Positions 36,557 to 44,989 of a stretch of 64,000 nucleotides of DNA are shown one piece after another; position 1 is the stretch's first letter, and each line of letters opens with the position of its first letter. Position numbers and translations under genes: made by a program. The stretch is from JAHEFU01 sp020440645 (GTDB taxonomy: Bacteria > 4484-113 > JAFGCY01), in the NCBI GenBank assembly GCA_020440645.1, contig JAGRNR010000015.1:1-64000 (forward strand), given 5' to 3'. The notes under the pieces are model-generated. The model made no database searches and was not told where the DNA came from. It worked only from the letters and a program-made list of their open reading frames with translations.

Positions 36557-37348
36557 TCAGTCCCCTGCCGGCACCCAGGCCGGCTTGCGCTTCTCGAGGA
36601 AGGAGGCCAGGCCCTCCTGGCCCTCGGGGGAAGTTCGCAGGTGGGCAATCAGCTTCGACGTGCGTTCGCGGATGTCCGGACCGATGTTGGCATTTTCGCG
36701 CAGCAGCTGCTTGGTGGCGGCCAGCGCAGCCGGTGAACACTGCAGGGCGGCGCTGACATAGCTGTCCACCCGGTGGTCCAGCTCCGAGGCAGCGCATCTT
36801 TCCTGCAGCAGGCCGCATTCAAGCGCCCTGGCATCGTCGAATGCGATTGCGGACAGCATCAGCATTCGCGCATAGGAAGCTCCAACCTTGGCAGTGACGA
36901 AGGGGGAGATCGTGGCCGGGGAAAGTCCGAGTCGCAGTTCGCTCAGCGAGTACTTCGTGCCATGCACACCGATGGCCACATCGCAACAGGCGATCATGCC
37001 GATCCCGCCGCCGAAGGCCCCGCCTTCCACAGCGGCAATCGTGAGGCAGGGGGCACTGTCGACGGCATCGAACATGTCAAACAGCGCGAGGGCGTCCGTG
37101 TGGTTCTGCTCAGCGCTGAAGGATGCGCTTTCCTTCATCCAGTTGAGGTCTGCCCCTGCGCAGAAGAAGCCATTGCTGCCACGCAGCACAACGGCACGGA
37201 TTCCGCTGCCGGACAGCTCATCGCGGAAGAATCCGGTCAGCTCGGCGATCATCTGCGGGTTGATCGCATTGCGGCGATCCGGCCTGTTCAGCAGGCAGGT
37301 GGCCACGTCCTGCCCGCGTTCAATGCTGATGCACTCATATTGCTGCAT
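36557..37348 (-). CDS. Enoyl-CoA hydratase/isomerase family protein
   Basis: This 263-residue crotonase-fold protein has NRPDRRNAI near the start, the CoA/oxyanion loop FFCAGADLNWM and the second loop EGGAFGGGIGMIACCDVAI. SELRLGLSPATISPFV carries the Glu position seen in hydratases, and the C-terminal LRTSPEGQEGLASFLEKRKP is also typical. The pattern is close to methylglutaconyl-CoA hydratase (leucine breakdown), but other substrates are possible. It is divergent from carB. Confidence 0.88.
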   Translation of the reverse strand: MQQYECISIERGQDVATCLLNRPDRRNAINPQMIAELTGFFRDELSGSGIRAVVLRGSNGFFCAGADLNWMKESASFSAEQNHTDALALFDMFDAVDSAPCLTIAAVEGGAFGGGIGMIACCDVAIGVHGTKYSLSELRLGLSPATISPFVTAKVGASYARMLMLSAIAFDDARALECGLLQERCAASELDHRVDSYVSAALQCSPAALAATKQLLRENANIGPDIRERTSKLIAHLRTSPEGQEGLASFLEKRKPAWVPAGD

Positions 37349-37385
37349 TGCCTGATTGTAAACGGCGCAAGGCGGGCCGAACCGC

Positions 37386-37394
37386 TGCTATAAT
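37386..37394 (+). promoter_or_regulatory. Extended -10 promoter before carB
   Basis: TGC followed by a perfect TATAAT lies ~95 bases before the carB ATG; no convincing -35 is seen. The ~85-nt leader has no clear regulatory fold. Confidence 0.5.
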
Positions 37395-37488
37395 CTGCTT
37401 TTGGTGAGTGACCAACTGCCAAATTCTGGCCAGCCAGTCTCCGTTGGAGCCTGCAGCGCCATTCCTTCCCCCCACCTGGAGATGATCA

Positions 37489-40400
37489 ATGACTGATTCC
37501 GTGCGCAAGGTGCTCGTGATCGGCAGCGGGCCGATCGTGATCGGGCAGGCCGCCGAGTTCGACTACGCAGGCACCCAGGCCTGCCGTTCGCTGCGTGAGG
37601 AGGGCGTCGAGGTGGTGCTCGTCAACTCCAACCCGGCGACGATCATGACGGACCGTGAGACGGCTGACCGCGTCTACATCGAGCCGATGGACCTGGCCCA
37701 TATCGAGAAGATCATCGCTCATGAGAGGCCTGACGGTATCCTGCCCACGCTGGGTGGCCAGACCGGGCTGAACATCGCCACCAAGCTGTGGGAGGCGGGT
37801 ATCCCGCAGAAGTATGGTGTGCGCCTGCTGGGTTCGAGCTTCGAGTCGATCCAGAAGGCGGAGGACCGCGACCTGTTCAAGCAGACGATGATGGAACTCG
37901 GGATGCCGATCCCGGCGAGCTACATTGCAGGTTCCTTCGAGCAGGCGATGGAAATCGGCAGCCGGATGGACTTCCCGCTGATCATCCGCCCCGGCTTCAC
38001 GCTGGGCGGTACCGGCGGTGGTATCGCCTACAACCGCGAGGAGTTCGCGGAGTACTGCTCCAGCGGCCTGCTGTACAGCCTCAACAACCAGATCCTGATC
38101 GAGGAGTGCGTCGTCGGCTGGAAGGAGCTGGAGTATGAGGTGATGCGCGACAAGGATGACAACTGCATCACCGTCTGCAACATGGAGAACATTGACCCGA
38201 TGGGCATCCATACTGGTGACAGCATCGTGGTGGCTCCGAGCCTGACGCTCAGCGACGTGGAACACCAGGTGCTGCGCAGTGCTGCGCTGAAGATCATCCG
38301 CGGACTGAAGATTGAGGGCGGCTGCAACGTGCAGTTCGCGCTCTCGCCGAAGGAACTGAAGTTCTACGTGATCGAGGTCAACCCGCGCGTGAGCCGCAGC
38401 TCTGCACTGGCCTCCAAGGCCACGGGTTACCCGATCGCGCGTGTGGCGGCCAAGATTGCACTGGGCAAGCGCCTGCACGAGATCATGAACCACGTCACCG
38501 GGGAGACGATGTCCAGCTTCGAGCCGGCGCTGGACTACGTCGTGATGAAGATCCCGAAGTGGCCGTTCGACAAGTTCCGTGAGGCCGACCGCAAGCTCGG
38601 CACGCAGATGAAGGCCACCGGCGAGGTGATGAGCATTGACCGCACCTTCGAGGGAGCCTTCCTCAAGGCACTGGCCGGGCTGGAGGTGAAGCTGTCGAGC
38701 TTCCGTACCAACCGCTGGATGAAGATGACGGACCAGGAGCTGCTGACCTTCCTCGCTGAGCCGACGGATGGGCGGATCTTCGCGCTGTTCGAAGCGATCT
38801 ACCGCGGCTACAGCCCGGACTACCTGCACCGCCTGAGCGGGATCAGCCATTACTTCCTCGAGAAGTTCACGCACCTCGTGCAGCTGGAGAACGACCTGCG
38901 AGAGGGCGGGGCCAACATCAGTGAGGAGCTGCTGGCAACGATCAAGCGCTACGGCATCACGGATGCGCTGGCGGCTGGGATCATGTCAACGGAGGCGGCG
39001 GAGTTCGCCCAGCTGCGTAAGCAGCTGAAGATGAATGCCAATTACAAGGCGGTGGACACCTGTGCCGCCGAGTTCCATGCGCAGTCACCGTACTTCTACA
39101 GCTCCTATGCTGAGGAGAGTGACCCGCTGATCGAGAACGAGAATTCCGCAGAGTCGAAGGGCAAGGTGCTGGTGGTCGGCAGCGGGCCGATCCGGATCGG
39201 GCAGGGCATCGAATTCGACTACAGTGCGGTGCATGCGCTGATCGCGCTGCAGGGCATGGGTTACGAGGCCGTGATTGTCAACAATAACCCGGAGACGGTG
39301 TCCACGGACTTCGATGTGTCCGACGGCCTGTACTTCGAGCCGCTCACACTGGAGTCGGTGTCGGCCATCATTGAGCGCGAGAAGCCGCTCGGCGTGGTCT
39401 GCCAGTTCGGTGGGCAAACTGCGATCAACCTGGCGGCCCCGCTGGAGCGTTCCGGCGTCAAAGTGCTGGGCATCACGCCTGACGCCATCGATGAGACGGA
39501 GGACCGCGAGCGCTTCGATGCGCTGATCGCCCGGCTGGAGATCCCGCGTCCGGACGGCCGCACGGTGGTGGACTATGACAAGGCGGTGGACGCCGCGCAT
39601 GATATCCGCTTCCCGGTGCTGGTGCGCCCGAGCTACGTGCTCGGCGGCCGCGCGATGCAGATCATCTACACCACCGAGGACCTGAAGAAATACTTGCGGG
39701 AGAACCTGCATGCCTTCGACGGCCAGCCGCTGCTGATTGACAAGTTCCTCGGTGGCCGCGAGCTGGAGGTGGACGTAGTCAGCGACGGGGAGAACGTGAT
39801 CATCCCCGGCATCATGGAGCATATCGAGCGCGCTGGCATCCACAGTGGTGACAGCATGGCGGTCTACCCGACGCAGAACATCAGCGAGGAGACCCGCCGG
39901 AAGGTGGTGGACTACTCCACCCGCATCGCCCGTGCGATCCATGCCCGCGGCTTGATCAACATCCAGTACGTGGTGGACCGTGAGGACGAGCTATACGTAA
40001 TCGAGGTCAACCCGCGTGCCAGCCGCACAGTGCCTTTCATCTCCAAGATCACCGGCGTGCCGATGATCAGGCTGGCGATGCAGGCTGTGATGGGCCACTC
40101 ACTGGCGGACAGCGGGTATCCGCTCGGGCTGCAGCCGGAAGGCAGGCTGGTGGCGGTCAAGGCCCCGGTGTTCAGCTTCCAGAAGCTGCGTGACCTGGAT
40201 GTGCAGCTCGGGCCGGAGATGAAATCAACCGGTGAAGTGATGGGCATCGCGGCGGACTATCCGGAGGCGCTGCACAAGGCGCTGATCGCAGCCGGCATCA
40301 ACGTGCCGACCGCGCAGGAATGCCGCGGAATGGGCCTGCTGGCCACCATCGCCGACATCGACAAGGATGAGGCGGTGGAGCTGATCCGTGGATTCAGCGA

Positions 40401-40758
40401 GCTCGGGATGGAGATCCACTCCACGGCGGGCACGGCAAAGTTCCTGCAGGACAACGGCATCCCGGCGATTGCTGTGCGCAAGCTCAGCGAAGGCCGCCCG
40501 CATATCGTGGACCACATCATGGACGGCCGCTTCAAGCTGGTGATCAATACCGTCAGTGAGAACCAGGTGGCGGAGGCTGAGGCCAGGCTGATTCGCCGTG
40601 AGGCAGTCGAGCACAACATCCCGGTGATTACGAGCCTCGATACCGCTGGCGCACTGCTGACGGCCATCCGGCGCCTGCAGAGCGGGCTGACGGAAGTGAT
40701 GGAGCTGGGCACCGTGATGGAGACCCAGATGGCCAGTAATGGCAGTGCTTCTCATTAA
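37489..40758 (+). CDS. carB: Carbamoyl-phosphate synthase large subunit
   Basis: This 1089-residue protein has the duplicated CarB structure. Each half has its own GSGPI-x-IGQ start (VIGSGPIVIGQAAEFDYAG, VVGSGPIRIGQGIEFDYS), an ATP-grasp domain, and a VEVNPR / VIEVNPRASR metal loop. The C-terminal ~130 residues form the MGS-like regulatory domain that binds UMP/IMP/ornithine in E. coli. It makes carbamoyl phosphate for pyrimidines and arginine. The glutaminase subunit carA is not nearby in the window. Confidence 0.98.
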   Translation: MTDSVRKVLVIGSGPIVIGQAAEFDYAGTQACRSLREEGVEVVLVNSNPATIMTDRETADRVYIEPMDLAHIEKIIAHERPDGILPTLGGQTGLNIATKLWEAGIPQKYGVRLLGSSFESIQKAEDRDLFKQTMMELGMPIPASYIAGSFEQAMEIGSRMDFPLIIRPGFTLGGTGGGIAYNREEFAEYCSSGLLYSLNNQILIEECVVGWKELEYEVMRDKDDNCITVCNMENIDPMGIHTGDSIVVAPSLTLSDVEHQVLRSAALKIIRGLKIEGGCNVQFALSPKELKFYVIEVNPRVSRSSALASKATGYPIARVAAKIALGKRLHEIMNHVTGETMSSFEPALDYVVMKIPKWPFDKFREADRKLGTQMKATGEVMSIDRTFEGAFLKALAGLEVKLSSFRTNRWMKMTDQELLTFLAEPTDGRIFALFEAIYRGYSPDYLHRLSGISHYFLEKFTHLVQLENDLREGGANISEELLATIKRYGITDALAAGIMSTEAAEFAQLRKQLKMNANYKAVDTCAAEFHAQSPYFYSSYAEESDPLIENENSAESKGKVLVVGSGPIRIGQGIEFDYSAVHALIALQGMGYEAVIVNNNPETVSTDFDVSDGLYFEPLTLESVSAIIEREKPLGVVCQFGGQTAINLAAPLERSGVKVLGITPDAIDETEDRERFDALIARLEIPRPDGRTVVDYDKAVDAAHDIRFPVLVRPSYVLGGRAMQIIYTTEDLKKYLRENLHAFDGQPLLIDKFLGGRELEVDVVSDGENVIIPGIMEHIERAGIHSGDSMAVYPTQNISEETRRKVVDYSTRIARAIHARGLINIQYVVDREDELYVIEVNPRASRTVPFISKITGVPMIRLAMQAVMGHSLADSGYPLGLQPEGRLVAVKAPVFSFQKLRDLDVQLGPEMKSTGEVMGIAADYPEALHKALIAAGINVPTAQECRGMGLLATIADIDKDEAVELIRGFSELGMEIHSTAGTAKFLQDNGIPAIAVRKLSEGRPHIVDHIMDGRFKLVINTVSENQVAEAEARLIRREAVEHNIPVITSLDTAGALLTAIRRLQSGLTEVMELGTVMETQMASNGSASH

Positions 40759-40827
40759 ACGCAGATAACGAGACAAGAGGCATTTGGAACAGTTCCCAGG
40801 CTGGGCTCCGGTTTTGACTGCGCATTA

Positions 40828-40856
40828 TTGCCCCCTTTACATGGGAGTGCTAAAAT
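40828..40856 (+). promoter_or_regulatory. Promoter of the secDF-recJ-rel-dtd operon
   Basis: TTGCCC, a 17-base spacer and TAAAAT, preceded by TGC (extended -10), lie 36 bases before the secD ATG. Confidence 0.6.
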
Positions 40857-40891
40857 TACCGTTCGTTTTTCCGGCCTAGGAGCTAATAATA

Positions 40892-42166
40892 ATGAGCCGC
40901 CAAGTAACCAACTGGTTGATCATCGTGGCAGTACTTGCCGTGGCAGTGATCAACCCCATCTACAGGCTGCAGAAGGGTGAACCGATCGTCACCGAGGGCC
41001 TCGACCTCCGCGGAGGAGTCGAGGTGCTGCTGCGAGCGGTGCCCGAGGATGGCAGCGAGCCTGACCCGAAGGACATGGACAGTGTCAAGGCAGTCGTGCG
41101 CAACCGCGTCGACCCGCAGGGCCAGAAGGAGATCTACCTCACGAGCGTCGGCACCGACCGGCTGCTGCTGCAGGTGCCGGGTGAGTCCGATCCTGACAGC
41201 GTGATCTCCGTCATCGGTGAGACCGCCTACCTCGAGTTCATCAACACCGGCAACCAGAGCATGTCGCGCGGCACCGACTTCAACAAGGAAGGCACGAAGG
41301 ATCGCAAGGATGAGTACGCAAAGTACGAGCAGATCTTTGACGGTTCCGACCTGCAGAGCGCGAGCGTGGGCTTCGACCAGATGAACAAGCCCTGCATCAA
41401 TTTTGAGCTCAAGCAGGATGCCGCCGAGGAATTCGGCAGCTTCACGAACAACCACATCGGCCAGTACCTGACCGTGCTGCTGGATGGCCTGGTGATCACC
41501 AGCCCGTCCATCAACAGCGCGATCTGGGGCGGCAGTGGACAGATCACCGGTGAGTTCTCCCAGGAGGAGGCGCACAAGCTGGCAACCCAGCTGAACGCCG
41601 GTGCACTGCCGATCCCGCTGGAGATCCTGCAGTCCTCCGTGGTGGGCCCGACGCTTGGCCAGGCCAGCATCGACAAGAGCTACCGCGCCGGCCTGCTGGG
41701 CTTCCTGATCGTGCTGGCGCTGGTGATCGTGTTCTACCGCCTGCCCGGCGTGGTCGCCTCCGTGGCACTGGCAACCTACGTGGTGCTGGTGCTCGGTTAC
41801 TTCAGCCTGTTCAACGCCACGATGACCCTGCCGGGTATCGCGGCCTTCATCCTCTCAATCGGTATGGCGATCGACGGCAACGTGATCATCTTCGAACGGT
41901 TGAAGGAGGAACTCAGGTGGGGCAAGACCCTGCGGGCCGCCCTCGAGGCCGCCTTCGCCCGCGCCTGGGTTGCCATCATCGACGGAAACGCCACCACCTT
42001 CATCGGCGCGGTCGTGCTGTTCTGGTTCGGCAGCGGCCCGGTGAAGGGATTTGCAATCACACTGGCACTGGGAATCATCCTTTCGCTGTTCTCAGCAGTG
42101 TTCGTCACCCGTACCATGCTCGAAGCGCTTTCCAGTGCGGTACGCAATGAGAAGCTGTACGGGTAG
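40892..42166 (+). CDS. secD: Protein translocase subunit SecD
   Basis: This 424-residue protein has one N-terminal membrane helix, the GLDLRGGVEVLLRAV motif that opens the P1 domain, and five C-terminal helices with LGFLIVLALVIVFYRLPGV, GMAIDGNVIIFERLKEELRWGK and FIGAVVLFWFGSGPVKGFAITL. It is an RND-type partner of SecF that pulls exported proteins using the proton gradient. P1 is shorter than in E. coli. TAGGAG lies before the ATG. Confidence 0.97.
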   Translation: MSRQVTNWLIIVAVLAVAVINPIYRLQKGEPIVTEGLDLRGGVEVLLRAVPEDGSEPDPKDMDSVKAVVRNRVDPQGQKEIYLTSVGTDRLLLQVPGESDPDSVISVIGETAYLEFINTGNQSMSRGTDFNKEGTKDRKDEYAKYEQIFDGSDLQSASVGFDQMNKPCINFELKQDAAEEFGSFTNNHIGQYLTVLLDGLVITSPSINSAIWGGSGQITGEFSQEEAHKLATQLNAGALPIPLEILQSSVVGPTLGQASIDKSYRAGLLGFLIVLALVIVFYRLPGVVASVALATYVVLVLGYFSLFNATMTLPGIAAFILSIGMAIDGNVIIFERLKEELRWGKTLRAALEAAFARAWVAIIDGNATTFIGAVVLFWFGSGPVKGFAITLALGIILSLFSAVFVTRTMLEALSSAVRNEKLYG

Positions 42167-42174
42167 GTGCATCA

Positions 42175-43308
42175 ATGAAGGATACGACGACACAGAACGA
42201 GACACTCTTCCGTTACATGGACCGGGCCCCGGTCTGGGTTGCCATCAGCATCCTGGTGATCCTGATCGGCTTCGGCGGCATGTTCGTCAACCACTCCAAG
42301 ACCGGCAAGTGGTTCAACCTGAGCATCCACTACACCGGTGGTGAGCACCTGCTGCTCAAGACCACCGAGCCGATGGACGTTGACGGCCAGGCCGTGAAGG
42401 CGATCGTCGAGGAATACTCCGACGGTGAGCCGATCGTGCAGGTCTATGCCAACGACCCGACCCAGGTTGCCATAAAGATGGTTGTCAAGGCTGATGGGGC
42501 GACTGAGGCCGACCTCTCCAACGCGCGCGTGGAGAACCTGCGCCGCATGAAGGAGAAGATCGGTGATGCCTTCGGTGGCTATGACTCCGCCACCAATCCC
42601 GAGACCCTCGAGCAGGACCACGTGTCCGGCACCATCGGCGCTGAGCTGATCCGCAACACGATCTACGCGCTGATCTTCGGTTCGTTCCTGATCATGCTGT
42701 ACATCCTGCTGCGCTTCGGCCGCTGGCAGTACAGCGTTGCGGCGATCATCGCCCTGCTGCATGACGTGGCCATTACGCTCGGTTTCGCGGCCCTGCTGCG
42801 CCTTGAGGTGGCCGACAGCTTCATCGCCGTCGTGCTGACGATCATCGGCTACTCGATCAACGACACGATCATCATCTTCGACCGCATCCGTGAGAACGCA
42901 CGGCACTCCGGCGACAAGTACCCGCTGAAGTACCTCTGCGACCTGTCCCTGAACCAGACCCTGATGCGTTCAATCAACACCTCACTGACCACGATCGTGA
43001 TGATCATCGCGCTGATCGTGCTCGGCGGTGAGAACATCAGGCCCTTCCTGGTGGCAATGGCCATCGGCCTGATCTCCGGTGCCTACAGCTCGATCTTCAT
43101 CGCGGCCCCGACCATGCTCTGGCTCAGCAAGGGCCAGAACACCGGTGCCGACCTGGAGAGCGACAAGATCATGGATGCGCCGGTGGTTGATGTGATGGAA
43201 GTGCCGGACGAAGACGACGACGCGGGCAGCAGCACCGTCGGCCGCCAGATCGACCAGGCGCTGGAGCGCAAGACCAGCAAGCGCCGTACGCAGAAGCGGA
43301 GAAAGTAG
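42175..43308 (+). CDS. secF: Protein translocase subunit SecF
   Basis: This 377-residue protein has the SecF pattern: a first helix, YTGGEHLLLKTT (the SecF counterpart of FKGG), then VSGTIGAELIRNTIYALIFGS, LRLEVADSFIAVVLTIIGYSINDTIIIFDRIREN and LNQTLMRSINTSLTTI. A long acidic and basic tail follows the last helix. Eight bases separate it from secD and recJ starts one base after its stop. Confidence 0.97.
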   Translation: MKDTTTQNETLFRYMDRAPVWVAISILVILIGFGGMFVNHSKTGKWFNLSIHYTGGEHLLLKTTEPMDVDGQAVKAIVEEYSDGEPIVQVYANDPTQVAIKMVVKADGATEADLSNARVENLRRMKEKIGDAFGGYDSATNPETLEQDHVSGTIGAELIRNTIYALIFGSFLIMLYILLRFGRWQYSVAAIIALLHDVAITLGFAALLRLEVADSFIAVVLTIIGYSINDTIIIFDRIRENARHSGDKYPLKYLCDLSLNQTLMRSINTSLTTIVMIIALIVLGGENIRPFLVAMAIGLISGAYSSIFIAAPTMLWLSKGQNTGADLESDKIMDAPVVDVMEVPDEDDDAGSSTVGRQIDQALERKTSKRRTQKRRK

Positions 43309-43309
43309 G

Positions 43310-44989
43310 ATGCCCGAAGGGCTGGACGGCCTGGCTTCCGTGACCCGGCGCCTGTTTGCCGACAGCCCCCAGCTTGCCTTGCGCCTGTCCCACCTGGAAC
43401 GGGAGGAGTTCATTGACTCCGCCACGCTGGCGCGCATCGCCGCCAGTGAAGCATGGCAGCAGTCAGAGGCCTTCATCCGGCGCGTGCTGGACGAGAAGCT
43501 GCCCGTACTGCTGTTCGGTGACTACGACGTGGACGGCAGTACTGCAGCCTTCCTGCTGTTTCGCTGGATGCGCAGCCAGGGTGCGGTTGGCAACATCTTC
43601 CTGCCCTCACGCTTCAAGCATGGCTACGGGCTGGACAGCAGCGTGATCTCCCAGGCCCGTGAACAGGGCTACAAGGCCCTGATTGCACTGGACTGCGGCA
43701 CGGCCAATCTTGACGAGATCGCCGAGGCCCGGGCCGCGGGGATGGAAGTGCTGGTGATCGACCACCACTCCCCGAAGGAAACGTTGCCGGACTGCACAGT
43801 GCTGAACCCGCACCTGCTGGAGGACCTGCCGCCGCTGTGCACCGCCGGGCTGGCACTGATGGCGATCCAGCTGCTGGCGGGCGGGGGCGGCGAGATGGCC
43901 GGCGATGAGGCGGAACTGGCCGGACTGGCAACGCTGGCCGACATCGTGCCGCTGGTGCCGGAGAACTGGTTCCTGGTTCACCAGGCGCTGCGCATGCTGC
44001 CCTCGACGGGTAATCTCGGGGCACAGGAGCTTATGAAGATCAGCCAGCTGCACGGCATGGACATCTACACCTCCCGCCAGCTGACCTTCCAGCTGATCCC
44101 GCGCATGAATGCGGCGGGGCGGATGCGCAGTGCCAAGCTGATCTGCGACCTGCTGGCCAGCGCCGACCGTGAAGAGGCACGCCGCCAGGCACTGCAGCTG
44201 GACCTGCTGAACCGCGAGCGCAAGGAAGTGACAGATAACAATTACCGCCAGGCCTCCCGCCAGGCGCTGTCATTTGATGCGTCACCATCGCTTGTGCTGT
44301 ACTCGGCGGACTGGCACATCGGCGTCGTCGGCATCGTGGCGGCGCGCATCTGCGAGCAGTTCAAACGACCGGCGATCGTGCTGACCCAGTCCCCGCAGGA
44401 CAGTGACCTGCTGACCGGCAGCGCGCGCAGCTTCGGTGGCGTGAGCCTGGTGGACAGCCTGGCCGGCTGCATGGAGACGCTGGAATCCTTCGGTGGGCAT
44501 GCGGCGGCTGCGGGAGTCAAGTTGCGGGTGGATGCGCTGGATGCCTTCCGTGAGCAGTGGGCGGACAGCGTCGCCGCGATCCTGGAGAAGCCTCGGACTG
44601 CAGATGAAATCCCGGCCGCCCATGGTGACTGGAACGAATTGCCCGCGATCCGCATCACGGACCTGAGTTCCGCGCTGGAGGATGACCTGTGGACGCTGGC
44701 CCCGTTTGACGATGTGCTGCCGTCCCCGCTTTGCCGGCTGGAAGGTGTGCACGTCGGTCGCTGCAGTTACATGGGCAAGGAACGCACACACCTGAACCTG
44801 GTGCTGACGGACGGTTCCCGGCAGGTGCGCGTGGCCGGCTTCAACATGAGCCACCTGCACCGCCACCTGCAGCAGGGCACGCCATTGACTGCCGTGGTGG
44901 AACTGGAGCCGGATAACTGGAACAACCAGCGCTCTGTTATGTTAAGGTTAATCGGATTGATCAAGCAAGATGGCTCCCAGGTCAGTTAG
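43310..44989 (+). CDS. recJ: Single-stranded-DNA-specific exonuclease RecJ
   Basis: This 559-residue DHH phosphoesterase has the motifs GDYDVDGSTA, ALDCGT, VIDHHSPKE and the DHHA1 segment with SFGGHAAAAG. An OB-like C-terminal domain with a short tail follows. It degrades single-stranded DNA 5' to 3' in recombination and repair. Its last 20 bases overlap rel. secDF-recJ-(apt)-relA-dtd is a known Firmicutes order; apt is missing here. Confidence 0.95.
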   Translation: MPEGLDGLASVTRRLFADSPQLALRLSHLEREEFIDSATLARIAASEAWQQSEAFIRRVLDEKLPVLLFGDYDVDGSTAAFLLFRWMRSQGAVGNIFLPSRFKHGYGLDSSVISQAREQGYKALIALDCGTANLDEIAEARAAGMEVLVIDHHSPKETLPDCTVLNPHLLEDLPPLCTAGLALMAIQLLAGGGGEMAGDEAELAGLATLADIVPLVPENWFLVHQALRMLPSTGNLGAQELMKISQLHGMDIYTSRQLTFQLIPRMNAAGRMRSAKLICDLLASADREEARRQALQLDLLNRERKEVTDNNYRQASRQALSFDASPSLVLYSADWHIGVVGIVAARICEQFKRPAIVLTQSPQDSDLLTGSARSFGGVSLVDSLAGCMETLESFGGHAAAAGVKLRVDALDAFREQWADSVAAILEKPRTADEIPAAHGDWNELPAIRITDLSSALEDDLWTLAPFDDVLPSPLCRLEGVHVGRCSYMGKERTHLNLVLTDGSRQVRVAGFNMSHLHRHLQQGTPLTAVVELEPDNWNNQRSVMLRLIGLIKQDGSQVS

